Shown here in pieces: positions 1 to 11,797 of a stretch of DNA of 64,000 bases. Source of the stretch: Mytilus californianus. Taxonomy: Eukaryota > Mollusca > Bivalvia > Mytilida > Mytilidae. A model generated the notes under the pieces. The model did no database searches and had not been told where the DNA came from. It saw only the letters and a list, made by a program, of their open reading frames with translations. Within the stretch, counting starts at the first letter, position 1. The number at the start of each line of letters is the position of its first letter. A program made the position numbers and the translations under genes. The stretch spans positions 8,137,501-8,201,500 of the forward strand of contig NW_026262701.1 of the NCBI RefSeq assembly GCF_021869535.1, written 5' to 3'.

Positions 1-2531
1 GTAAACGATTACAGAGAAAGACATTTTTTTTTCGCAACAAGGTGTTGTTGTCAAATAGGAAATATAGAGTCAGTAACAAATTGCACAAGGCGTAGTTAAA
101 ATTTTATCAATGTAATCTTAAATATTTTTAAGAGTGATGAGCCTGAATTAATTTGTGGACTACATTTAGCATTAAGATAAATTAATGAGAAACTAACGTT
201 AAAGACGTAAAAGTATTACAATTGGTAACAAATTAACACATATGATTTTTAGTAATTTTTTTTTATAGGTATCATGTAGGTGTAGGGGTTATATAGAATG
301 ATCGAATTGAACTTATTTGATTGTAAATTTGTAAATATGTTTCTAATGTCTTGTGTAAATAAACGTATCTTTGTTTTTATCATGTAGGATTCTCAAAATT
401 TTAGAAGTTGTATACGACAGTTTTTTTTTTTCCTTCTTTTGTTTTTTTTTTGTTTTAACCAGTTAATTCGATATTTAAGAGAACGTATTGATTTTACCTA
501 GAAATTGTTTTATTAAATTTTGCTAGGCTTGAATAACCCAGTGAACTAAAGGCGATTGAACAAACGATTGATAAATAAAAAAGTAGTAAACAAGTTTTAG
601 TTTTTCCGAAATTGGGATAAGTTTATCAGTGGGTTAGGTGCAATCTTCATTTGAATAGCCATATTTTGTACTGTTTAATTATTAAGAATATATCTTGGAT
701 AGCCAAAAAGAAAAGTGCGAGTTCTGGTTCTAATGCCACGAACAACGGGTACAAAATGGTGTCAACGCAATTGGTTGGAACAGATGTTACTGCTTCCAGA
801 GAGATGTCTTCCTCTGCGCCATTGATCAGGGACGAAACTTAACCGGAGACCGATGCTAATAGTCTCTTGAGAAAGATTTACCTAGAGATAGATACGTCAA
901 CAACTTAGTAATGGGACTAGATGGTAAACCTTACAACGTTGATGACCGGATCCACTAGCAGATGATGACCGACACTTGTACAAAGTAGTAGAGGAACAAT
1001 ATGCTATGATGGTGACGGGAAAAAGTATGCACAATATATACCCAAATCTTGAACTTTATGAATCATATGAACTCTATGTATCCAGATGTTGGATTTGCCG
1101 AATTTTATGAACTATATATGTGGTGATGGTTACAGAAGACTTAACAAGGAACTACTGAATTTATAATAACCTACAGGAAGAAAAATACCGTATTTTATTG
1201 AACTTTCGTTCTATTTTGGATGGAAGGCATTATGTAACACAATTGTGTTCCATACGTTAATCATCAGGAAGTAACTAAATACAGCAAATCCGAAACGATT
1301 ACATGTAACCTTTAGACACTTAATAACAATCTGTACGAATATTATAGACATATACCCTGCAGCCAATAAATGACCATGTCTACTGTGAAATAACATGTAT
1401 CCGTCAGGGGTTAATTGCATAGTTTGACAATTAACCACAGACTAGTATTACTCCACAACCAGACTACTACGTAACCGGCCTACAGCTATGGGCCATTGTG
1501 TAACGATGGATGACCCCTCTGAACTATATAAGATCCAGCTTTGGACTCGAAAGATAGATTCGTACAGATAGATTCCAAAAGGAGATTCCGCCAAGGTCTC
1601 CCCCCTTGTTGGTAGGCTGGAATTAATTCACTAACCATCCGAATTACTCAGTCAGGACCGAACAGTTATACCACTATACGATCACGTGTCCGTGTGACGA
1701 TATGAACATTTGAACAATTCAACTTTAAAGACAGTTTGTGAACAATCGAACATTTGAACTTTAGAATCTTTCTTAACTTTGTAATTACATAATAAAATTT
1801 AATTATCCACTTACTGACTTCGTTACACAGGGTACTCAGTGGGTAATATTCTTAGTACTTTAATTATGTGACGTGATTACGAGTATCTATTAAGATAAAA
1901 AAAGGAATTAATTTCAGTTAGTGGTCGAAATAAATGATAACATTATAACACCTGTTTTTATAGGGATATTCCAAATTCAGATTTTGCCGAAATAATCACA
2001 AGATGTCCTTGAACCTTTAATACACGAATGTAGTTTTATAACATTTACTCCCAAATAACACTTTAACGTAATAATGGAGACACAGCGCTACACTCTTTTT
2101 AGAGATTTTGTTCTAAGAGGGAAGTTACTTAACAAATCCTGAATTTGAGACTCGTATGATACCACGAGACAGGATGTTTATCTATAGTATTCCAGGTAAT
2201 TTTTCCAAATTTTATTGATTAACGGATAAATTTCTGTTTTGAACTTAACATATAGCTACAGTCTAAGTTTTAAGTTTTTAGACGTCAATTACACTTTGTG
2301 AGTCTTCATGAAATTTGGTGAAACTCCGAGAAAAGCTTCTTCATGAAAAATATAGACTCTTGGGTAAATTTTTTAAGTTAAAGACATTAATAACTTTCGA
2401 AAACATTCATGGAGTTTTTGATTAGAAGAAATTTCTTCCAACGAACTAACTTCTCCATGTACTTAATGTAAGGTCTATGTCTGATCGAGGAAATTTCTTC
2501 AAAATAGCTTATAGATATATGCTTTTTATTT
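1..2531. other. AT-rich unassigned DNA, no supported gene
   Basis: No gene is supported here. Open frames are short: 63 codons at 651-842, and a 75-codon minus-strand frame at 1,211-1,438 that starts at GTG rather than ATG. The stretch from about 690 to 1,040 is somewhat less AT-rich and could be a decayed coding fragment, because the 651 frame has mixed amino-acid composition before its stop at 840-842. I recognise no family in it. Homopolymer T runs occur near 25-32 and 421-450. No tandem or long inverted repeat is visible before the satellite begins. Confidence 0.6.
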
Positions 2532-5500
2532 TAGTGGGATTGAAAGCTTGTCCATATCTTCAACTCATGAATACCTGGGTGGGAAAGTGCACCTGAAGAC
2601 TTCACTGGCCATCCAAAGTCTGAGTTACCTATCAATTATGGGTATGGGCACATTTTTCAGTCTTTGTGTACAGTTCCCTACGGCAAAGTTTTTACCCACA
2701 CCTAGTGGGATTGAAAGCTTGTCCCAGGCCCTTCTATTCATGGAAATGCCCGGGTGGGAAAGTGCACCGGAAGCTCACAACAATATACCAAATTTTTCAT
2801 TTTTCAGCACAGGGGTGGTGGCAGGAATCGCTATCCTCCCGTTTCCCTACGGCAAAGTTCCTGACCACAGGTGGTTAGTTTGAAAGCTATTATCCATATC
2901 TTCAACTCATATGAATACCTGGGTGGGAAAGTGCACCTGAAGACTTCACTGGCCACCCAAAGTCTGAGTTACCTATCAATTATGGGTATGGGCACATTTT
3001 TCAGTCTTTGTGTACAGTTCCCTACGGCAAAGTTTTTACCCACACCTAGTGGGATTGAAAGCTTGTCCCAGGCCCTTCTATTCATGGAAATGCCCGGGTG
3101 GGGAAATGCACCGGAAGCTCACAACAACATACCAAATTTTTCATTTTTCAGCACAGGGGTGGTGGCAGGAATCGCTATCCTCCCGTTTCCCTACGGCAAA
3201 GTTCTTGACCACAGTGGTTAGTTTGAAAGCTATTATCCATATCTTCAACTCATATGAATACCTGGGTGGGAAAGTGCACCTGAAGACTTCACTGGCCACC
3301 CAAAGTCTGAGTTACCTATCAATTATGGGTATGGGCACATTTTTCAGTCTTTGTGTACAGTTCCCTACGGCAAAGTTTTTACCCACACCTAGTGGGATTG
3401 AAAGCTTGTCCCAGGCCCTTCTATTCATGGAAATGCCCGGGTGGGAAAGTGCACCGGAAGCTCACAACAACATACCAAATTTTTCATTTTTCAGCACAGG
3501 GGTGGTGGCCGAATCGCTATCCTCCCGTTTCCCTACGGCAAAGTTCTTGACCACAGGTGGTTAGTTTGAAAGCTATTATCCATATCTTCAACTCATATGA
3601 ATACCTGGGTGGGAAAGTGCACCTGAAGACTTCACTGGCCACCCAAAGTCTGAGTTACCTATCAATTATGGGTATGGGCACATTTTTCAGTCTTTGTGTA
3701 CAATTCCCTACGGCAAAGTTTTTACCCACACCTAGTGGGATTGAAAGCTTGTCCCAGGCCCTTCTATTCATGGAAATGCCCGGGTGTGAAAGTGCACCGG
3801 AAGCTCACAACAACATACCAAATTTTTCATTTTTCAGCACAGGGGTGGTGGCAGGAATCGCTATCCTCCCGTTTCCCTACGGCAAATTTCTTGACCACAG
3901 GTGGTTAGTTTGAAAGCTATTATCCATATCTTCAACTCATATGAATACCTGGGTGGGAAAGTGCACCTGAAGACTTCACTGGCCACCCAAAGTCTGAGTT
4001 ACCTATCAATTATGGGTATGGGCACATTTTTCAGTCTTTGTGTACAGTTCCCTACGGCAAAGTTTTTACCCACACCTAGTGGGATTGAAAGCTTGTCCCA
4101 GGCCCTTCTATTCATGGAAATGCCCGGGTGGGAAAGTGCACCGGAAGCTCACAACAACATACCAAATTTTTCATTTTTCAGCACAGGGGTGGTGGCCGAA
4201 TCGCTATCCTCCCGTTTCCCTACGGCAAAGTTCTTGACCACAGGTGGTTAGTTTGAAAGCTATTATCCATATCTTCAACTCATATGAATACCTGGGTGGG
4301 AAAATGCACCTGAAGACTTCACTGGCCACCCAAAGTCTGAGTTACCTATCAATTATGGGTATGGGCACATTTTTCAGTCTTTGTGTACAGTTCCCTACGG
4401 CAAAGTTTTTACCCACACCTAGTGGGATTGAAAGCTTGTCCCAGGTCCTTCTATTCATGGAAATGCCCGGGTGGGAAAGTGCACCGGAAGCTCACAACAA
4501 TATACCAAATTTTTCATTTTTCAGCACAGGGGTGGTGGCAGGAATCGCTATCCTCCCGTTTCCCTACGGCAAAGTTCTTGACCACAGGTGGTTAGTTTGA
4601 AAGCTATTATCCATATCTTCAACTCATATGAATACCTGGGTGGGAAAGTGCACCTGAAGACTTCACTGGCCACCCAAAGTCTGAGTTACCTATCAATTAT
4701 GGGTATGGGCACATTTTTCAGTCTTTGTGTACAGTTCCCTACGGTAAAGTTTTTACCCACACCTAGTGGAATTGAAAGCTTGTCCCAGGCCCTTCTATTC
4801 ATGGAAATGCCCGGGTGGGAAAGTGCACCGGAAGCTCACAACAATATACCAAATTTTTCATTTTTCAGCACAGGGGTGGTGGCAGGAATCGCTATCCTCC
4901 CGTTTCCCTACGGCAAAGTTCTGGACCACAGGTGGTTAGTTTGAAAGCTATTATCCATATCTTCAACTCATATGAATACCTGGGTGGAAAAGTGCACCTG
5001 AAGACTTCACTGGCCACCCAAAGTCTGAGTTACCTATCAATTATGGGTATGGGCACATTTTTCAGTCTTTGTGTACAGTTCCCTACGGCAAAGTTTTTAC
5101 CCACACCTAGTGGGATTGAAAGCTTGTCCCAGGCCCTTCTATTCATGGAAATGCCCGGGTGGGAAAGTGCACCGGAAGCTCACAACAACATACCAAATTT
5201 TTCATTTTTCAGCACAGGGGTGGTGGCAGGAATCGCTATCCTCCCGTTTCCCTACGGCAAAGTTCTTGACCACAGGTGGTTAGTTTGAAAGCTATTATCC
5301 ATATCTTCAACTCATATGAATACCTGGGTGGGAAAGTGCACCTGAAGACTTCACTGGCCACCCAAAGTCTGAGTTACCTATCAATTATGGGTATGGGCAC
5401 ATATTTCAGTCTTTGTGTACAGTTCCCTACGGCAAAGTTTTTACCCACACCTAGTGGGATTGAAAGCTTGTCCCAGGCCCTTCTATTCATGGAAATGCCC

Positions 5501-8500
5501 GGGTGGGAAAGTGCACCGGAAGCTCACAACAATATACCAAATTTTTCATTTTTCAGCACAGGGGTGGTGGCAGGAATCGCTATCCTCCCGTTTCCCTACG
5601 GCAAAGTTCTGGACCACAGGTGGTTAGTTTGAAAGCTATTATCCATATCTTCAACTCATATGAATACCTGGGTGGAAAAGTGCACCTGAAGACTTCACTG
5701 GCCACCCAAAGTCTGAGTTACCTATCAATTATGGGTATGGGCACATTTTTCAGTCTTTGTGTACAGTTCCCTACGGCAAAGTTTTTACCCACACCTAGTG
5801 GGATTGAAAGCTTGTCCCAGGCCCTTCTATTCATGGAAATGCCCGGGTGGGAAAGTGCACCGGAAGCTCACAACAACATACCAAATTTTTCATTTTTCAG
5901 CACAGGGGTGGTGGCAGGAATCGCTATCCTCCCGTTTCCCTACGGCAAAGTTCTTGACCACAGGTGGTTAGTTTGAAAGCTATTATCCATATCTTCAACT
6001 CATATGAATACCTGGGTGGGAAAGTGCACCTGAAGACTTCACTGGCCACCCAAAGTCTGAGTTACCTATCAATTATGGGTATGGGCACATATTTCAGTCT
6101 TTGTGTACAGTTCCCTACGGCAAAGTTTTTACCCACACCTAGTGGGATTGAAAGCTTGTCCCAGGCCCTTCTATTCATGGAAATGCCCGGGTGGGAAAGT
6201 GCACCGGAAGCTCACAACAACATACCAAATTTTTCATTTTTCAGCACAGGGGTGGTGGCAGGAATCGCTATCCTCCCGTTTCCCTACGGCAAAGTTCCTG
6301 ACCACAGGTGGTTAGTTTGAAAGCTATTATCCATATCTTCAACTCATATGAATACCTGGGTGGGAAAGTGCAACTGAAGACTTCACTGGCCACCCAAAGT
6401 CTGAGTTACCTATCAATTATGGGTATGGGCACATTTTTCAGTCTTTGTGTACAGTTCCCTACGGCAAAGTTTTTACCCACACCTAGTGGGATTGAAAGCT
6501 TGTCCCAGGCCCTTCTATTCATGGAAATGCCCGGGTGTGAAAGTGCACCGGAAGCTCACAACAACATACCAAATTTTTCATTTTTCAGCACAGGGGTGGT
6601 GGCAGGAATCGCTATCCTCCCGTTTCCCTACGGCAAAGTTCTTGACCACAGGTGGTTAGTTTGAAAGCTATTATCCATATCTTCAACTCATATGAATACC
6701 TGGGTGGGAAAGTGCACCTGAAGACTTCACTGGCCACCCAAAGTCTGAGTTACCTATCAATTATGGGTATGGGCACATATTTCAGTCTTTGTGTACAGTT
6801 CCCTACGGCAAAGTTTTTACCCACACCTAGTGGGATTGAAAGCTTGTCCCAGGCCCTTCTATTCATGGAAATGCCCGGGTGGGAAAGTGCACCGGAAGCT
6901 CACAACAACATACCAAATTTTTCATTTTTCAGCACAGGGGTGGTGGCAGGAATCGCTATCCTCCCGTTTCCCTACGGCAAAGTTCCTGACCACAGGTGGT
7001 TAGTTTGAAAGCTATTATCCATATCTTCAACTCATATGAATACCTGGGTGGGAAAGTGCAACTGAAGACTTCACTGGCCACCCAAAGTCTGAGTTACCTA
7101 TCAATTATGGGTATGGGCACATTTTTCAGTCTTTGTGTACAGTTCCCTACGGCAAAGTTTTTACCCACACCTAGTGGGATTGAAAGCTTGTCCCAGGCCC
7201 TTCTATTCATGGAAATGCCCGGGTGTGAAAGTGCACCGGAAGCTCACAACAACATACCAAATTTTTCATTTTTCAGCACAGGGGTGGTGGCAGGAATCGC
7301 TATCCTCCCGTTTCCCTACGGCAAAGTTCTTGACCACAGGTGGTTAGTTTGAAAGCTATTATCCATATCTTCAACTCATATGAATACCTGGGTGGGAAAG
7401 TGCACCTGAAGACTTCACTGGCCACCCAAAGTCTGAGTTACCTATCAATTATGGGTATGGGCACATTTTTCAGTCTTTGTGTACAGTTCCCTACGGTAAA
7501 GTTTTTACCCACACCTAGTGGGATTGAAAGCTTGTCCCAGGCCCTTCTATTCATGGAAATGCCCGGGTGGGAAAGTGCACCGGAAGCTCACAACAACATA
7601 CCAAATTTTTCATTTTTCAGCACAGGGGTGGTGGCAGGAATCGCTATCCTCCCGTTTCCCTACGGCAAAGTTCTTGACCACAGGTGGTTAGTTTGAAAGC
7701 TATTATCCATATCTTCAACTCATATGAATACCTGGGTGGGAAAGTGCACCTGAAGACTTCACTGGCCACCCAAAGTCTGAGTTACCTATCAATTATGGGT
7801 ATGGGCACATTTTTCAGTCTTTGTGTACAGTTCCCTACGGCAAAGTTTTTACCCACACCTAGTGGGATTGAAAGCTTGTCCCAGGCCCTTCTATTCATGG
7901 AAATGCCCGGGTGGGAAAGTGCACCGGAAGCTCACAACAACATACCAAATTTTTCATTTTTCAGCACAGGGGTGGTGGCAGGAATCGCTATCCTCCCGTT
8001 TCCCTACGGCAAAGTTCTTGACCACAGGTGGTTAGTTTGAAAGCTATTATCCATATCTTCAACTCATATGAATACCTGGGTGGGAAAGTGCACCTGAAGA
8101 CTTCACTGGCCACCCAAAGTCTGAGTTACCTATCAATTATGGGTATGGGCACATTTTTCAGTCTTTGTGTACAGTTCCCTACGGCAAAGTTTTTACCCAC
8201 ACCTAGTGGGATTGAAAGCTTGTCCCAGGCCCTTCTATTCATGGAAATGCCCGGGTGGGAAAGTGCACCGGAAGCTCACAACAACATACCAAATTTTTCA
8301 TTTTTCAGCACAGGGGTGGAGGCAGGAATCGCTATCCTCCCGTTTCCCTACGGCAAAGTTCTTGATCACAGGTGGTTAGTTTGAAAGCTATTATCCATAT
8401 CTTCAACTCATATGAATACCTGGGTGGGAAAGTGCACCTGAAGACTTCACTGGCCACCCAAAGTCTGAGTTACCTATCAATTATGGGTATGGGCACATTT

Positions 8501-8957
8501 TTCAGTCTTTGTGTACAGTTCCCTACGGCAAAGTTTTTACCCACACCTAGTGGGATTGAAAGCTTGTCCCAGGCCCTTCTATTCATGGAAATGCCCGGGT
8601 GGGAAAGTGCACCAGAAGCTCACAACAACATACCAAATTTTTCATTTTTCAGCACAGGGGTGGTGGCAGGAATCGCTATCCTCCCGTTTCCCTACGGCAA
8701 AGTTCTTGACCACAGGTGGTTAGTTTGAAAGCTATTATCCATATCTTCAACTCATATGAATACCTGGGTGGGAAAGTGCACCTGAAGACTTCACTGGCCA
8801 CCCAAAGTCTGAGTTACCTATCAATTATGGGTATGGGCACATTTTTCAGTCTTTGTGTACAGTTCCCTACGGCAAAGTTTTTACCCACATCTAGTGGGAT
8901 TGAAAGCTTGTCCCAGGCCCTTTTATTCATGGAAATGCCCGGGTGGGAAAGTGCACC
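2532..8957. repeat. 344-bp dimeric satellite array, about 18.7 copies
   Basis: A unit of 344 bp (343 bp where single bases are lost) repeats head to tail with very high identity. Each unit holds two related halves of about 172 bp. Both halves contain a TGAAAGCT-like start, then GGGTGGGAAAGTGCACC followed by GAAG, a TTTTTCAG tract, and CCCTACGGCAAAGTT followed by a CCACA-type end. The intervening bases have diverged, so the present unit is a dimer of an older monomer. The array opens with a hybrid monomer (A-half start joined to B-half sequence near 2,550) and stops inside an A half at 8,957. Open frames of up to 184 codons span the array only because the unit has few stops, and many start at GTG or TTG. 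They shift frame from unit to unit, since 344 is not a multiple of three. This is satellite DNA, not a gene family. Confidence 0.95.
4921..7228. repeat. 688-bp higher-order repeat zone inside the 344-bp satellite
   Basis: Rare variants recur every second unit, exactly 688 bp apart. CTGGACCAC is at 4,921 and 5,609; GGTGGAAAAG at 4,983 and 5,671. ACATATTTCAG is at 5,399, 6,087 and 6,775; GTTCCTGACC at 6,294 and 6,982. CAACTG is at 6,371 and 7,059; GGGTGTGAAAG at 6,533 and 7,221. A one-base-short GGTGGCCGAATC variant also recurs at two-unit spacing (3,499 and 4,186, 687 bp apart). The array was therefore expanded partly as blocks of two dimers (four ~172-bp monomers) and not only one unit at a time. 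Confidence 0.85.
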
Positions 8958-10458
8958 CCCGTCCGGCCCTTTTACCCAGTATGGTAAAAATAATAACCAT
9001 TGTCCTAACTTCAAATTATATGACAGTTATTCAATGGCAAAATATACATCATCATTACTTTTCCTGGAAAAAAATCAGCATAACTGTACCGATATGTGTT
9101 GACTGGTTCCCGGAAATTTGGAAGTACAAAAACAGGTACTGAGCAAAATCTGAGCAACAGGGCAAATATTCCCTGCTTTATAATTTCTTTTTTTTTTATC
9201 ATTCAAAAGAGACTTTCAACAAGGGTCCTATAGTGATCCCAAGTGATTAAACTTTCATTTATACCAAAATAAACCAAATATTTCACTTATTGACAAAGTT
9301 TTGGCTATATGCGTAGGAACTATTTTGTTTGAAATATGTACTAGTATGTTCTTTTTGACCGGGCCGATATAGTAATTCTTTACCTAAAGAGATTTTAAGG
9401 AAATACACGATATTTGAGGATGCCGAGAGTATAGAAAGCCGTTATATGATTTTTCTACCGCATATAGCGTCTTTCTTGTTCAGTTTAACTTTTTATTTTT
9501 CTCACCGTAAATTGACATCTGCACTAATGTACTAAGATTGTTTTATTCTGTTCTACAATACTTAATACACCTCTGAATGTTGAGACTTGGTTTAGCCGTT
9601 ATGTACTAAGATTGCCTTTTATTAATTCATCTATACTATATGTAGTTATTGTTACACGTTAAAAATCTTAGTTTAAAGTATCGCAAACAAATAACATTCC
9701 CGATACTTTTGGTTTTTTTAACTTGTTTTGTTTTTTTTTATTGTTTTTTTTTTTTCATTCATTTTTTGCAAGGAACGAAGATCTCGATTTTATATCAATG
9801 TATAATGCCATGTAATATAAAATCTTCAAATACTGAATTACTGATTTAGAGCATAAGCCTTGAGCAAGCACGCTACTCACGTTAACTGTTAGAAAGATTG
9901 AAATCCAAAGTAAAACTTAAACAAAATTAATTACTTTTTCCTTTCTAAAAAGGATATGTATTTATTATTCCGTCCCCTATTTATTGCAAATGTAGACATA
10001 CGTGGTCCATTAAACATTTAAAAGCGATATATTACGTATTTCGTATTAGTAGAACGTTGTAGCATAATGTCAATTTGTGATTTTCAGACATATCTCTGAA
10101 TGATTCTCTAACGTGTTGATGCTCATTGTTAAGTTTAGTGGTCGATAGAATTGGTCGCTAGCTTGATTGGTCGCTGGAATTGGTCGCTAGCTTGAGTCTG
10201 GTAACTTTTCTTAGGGACTAAAAAATTTGTATTTTTTTATCATTTGACACTATGCACGTCTTTCAAATATGTAAATATATTTAAATATTCACGAAACGTT
10301 CACAGTTAATATCAACAGATGAAGTATTCACTGGAAAAAGTCAAATCTAAGGAAACGTCGCCATGCGACGTCCACAAAAAGTCATCTTTTAAAAGTGAAC
10401 AAATAAAATAGGTTATGAGCATCCATTTCTTAAGAAATGAATAGTAAGCATGGACTAA
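8958..10458. other. AT-rich unassigned DNA between satellite and foldback element
   Basis: No gene, RNA or named repeat is recognised. Just after the satellite, the plus frame that runs out of the array continues to about 9,142, and a minus-strand frame covers 9,011-9,202. Both are short and unrecognised. Poly-T tracts lie near 9,714-9,756. A 14-base word, ATGTACTAAGATTG, occurs twice near 9,527 and 9,601. Confidence 0.55.
10148..10195. repeat. Short direct repeat of a GGTCGCTAGCTTG word
   Basis: The 19-base word GAATTGGTCGCTAGCTTGA occurs exactly at 10,148-10,166 and 10,177-10,195. A shorter related copy, GATTGGTCGCTGG, lies between them. This is a small minisatellite. No function is evident. 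Confidence 0.8.
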
Positions 10459-10699
10459 TATGGAAAGCCTCAGCTGTCATATATTAGATATTTTAAAAAC
10501 GTTATGCTGAAGCTTAAAATGTAAAGTTAAGACAGCGTGATGTTGAATTGAGTCATCAAAATGCTAACTCTAAATTACAATATGCTAAGTTGAATTTCCG
10601 CAATGTTGACTTGCAATGACAAGTGCTTTAGTCGTGATAGTATAATGATAAGTCACGATGTTGTGATGATATGCCAAACACACGTAACGTTGGGTTTAA
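10459..10699 (+). repeat. Left inverted arm, outer part
   Basis: This segment pairs with 15,210-15,450 on the other strand. It holds several short words of the GATGTTGA type (for example GTGATGTTGAATTGAG and CACGATGTTGTGATG). These echo the ~105-bp repeats of the loop, so arms and loop share a common repetitive ancestry. It ends at the TTAA (10,696-10,699) used by the nested element. Confidence 0.88.
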
Positions 10700-10989
10700 A
10701 GACCAAACAGCCTATTGTTTATGCGCATCAACTAACGCAACTTGGTAGTGACATAAAAGCTCTATGACGTTGTTTCTAGCTATGAAAAAAAACGTCAAAG
10801 TATAACGTCATATTTCGCGTTTTTCACGGATTCCAACATGGTGTACGCTTAAAAATACGTCTTCCAAGAAAAGTGGAATTAAGCGTCGCGCTGATATCTA
10901 GTGGGAATTAAACACAAATGGACACAAAAGATACTACACTATCTGTAACATCCGTTCCAATAAAAAATAATAAAATATAACTTTTGAAC

Positions 10990-11660
10990 TAGGCTTTTTG
11001 CATTTGCGCCTATCTGCTTTTCACTTTTTATCTTTCACTTTTGCCGATTTTGTCTTTCATTTGCGCCGATTGTGTGTACAGGGAAATTATAGGTAAAAGT
11101 TTTTTTTATTTATCATATACACCTCTTCCGTTTGCCAGTTGTAGATATGTTATGAGTTGTCCATTATAACATGTATATAACTGTTGTCCCCTGCTCACAA
11201 AGGAGAGGTGGGAGTAGAATTTCGAACAGCATAAGTCAATTTAAAAGATATCTGTACACTCTGTTTATATCCACTAAAATCACGGAGTAAAATTCTATTT
11301 ACAGCATTTTAAAGCACCACAATAAAATCTACAAATACGTAATACAATGACTTATTATCTATTCTTGCCGAGTATTTATATGCCACACATCTGATATACT
11401 AGTATTCCTTTCATCTCTTCTATACCTGTTCAACGAAGTCCATCTTTTCTTTTTCGTGTCAAAACGAAGTTCTCAAACAATATGACCAAAATTATCTTAA
11501 ACATAAGGGAACACTGTTATATTAATATATAGTACCAATATATATTCAAGGTTTACTACATGTACATGTATTTACTCGTTTAGCAAATATAGTATCGGGC
11601 TAGTGATAAAAAAAATAAAATAGGCGCTTATGAAAGAATCAAATCGGCGCAAATTAATTA
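10990..11660. repeat. Possible older element or repeat patch inside the nested insertion
   Basis: TTTGCGCC words occur on the plus strand near 11,003 and 11,060. Inverted forms (GGCGC and CGGCGCAAAT) lie near 11,624 and 11,646. The arrangement could be the worn terminal inverted repeats of a further nested element of about 650 bp. The match is patchy and no flanking duplication was found. Confidence 0.25.
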
Positions 11661-11797
11661 AAAGATTGGAATTATTATCAAAACATGTGATACAAGTGGA
11701 AAATAGCAATGAATTTAATAAATATCATAATCAAACTGAACTCTGTGAAAAAATTATGTATTTACAATAAGTAGTTTTAGAGTAATAAATTTTTCAA

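Noticed and set aside
651..842. 63-codon frame as a gene or exon
   Set aside because: It is short, has no recognisable motif, and no splice sites or continuing exon could be supported. Kept only as a possible decayed coding fragment.
2532..8957. CRISPR-like array
   Set aside because: The repeats are 344 bp, contiguous and without unique spacers. The DNA is eukaryotic.
2548..9142. Dozens of overlapping frames of 65-184 codons, looking like a multigene family
   Set aside because: They follow the 344-bp satellite, shift frame each unit, overlap in more than one frame, often start at GTG or TTG, and have no domain. They are products of tandem repetition.
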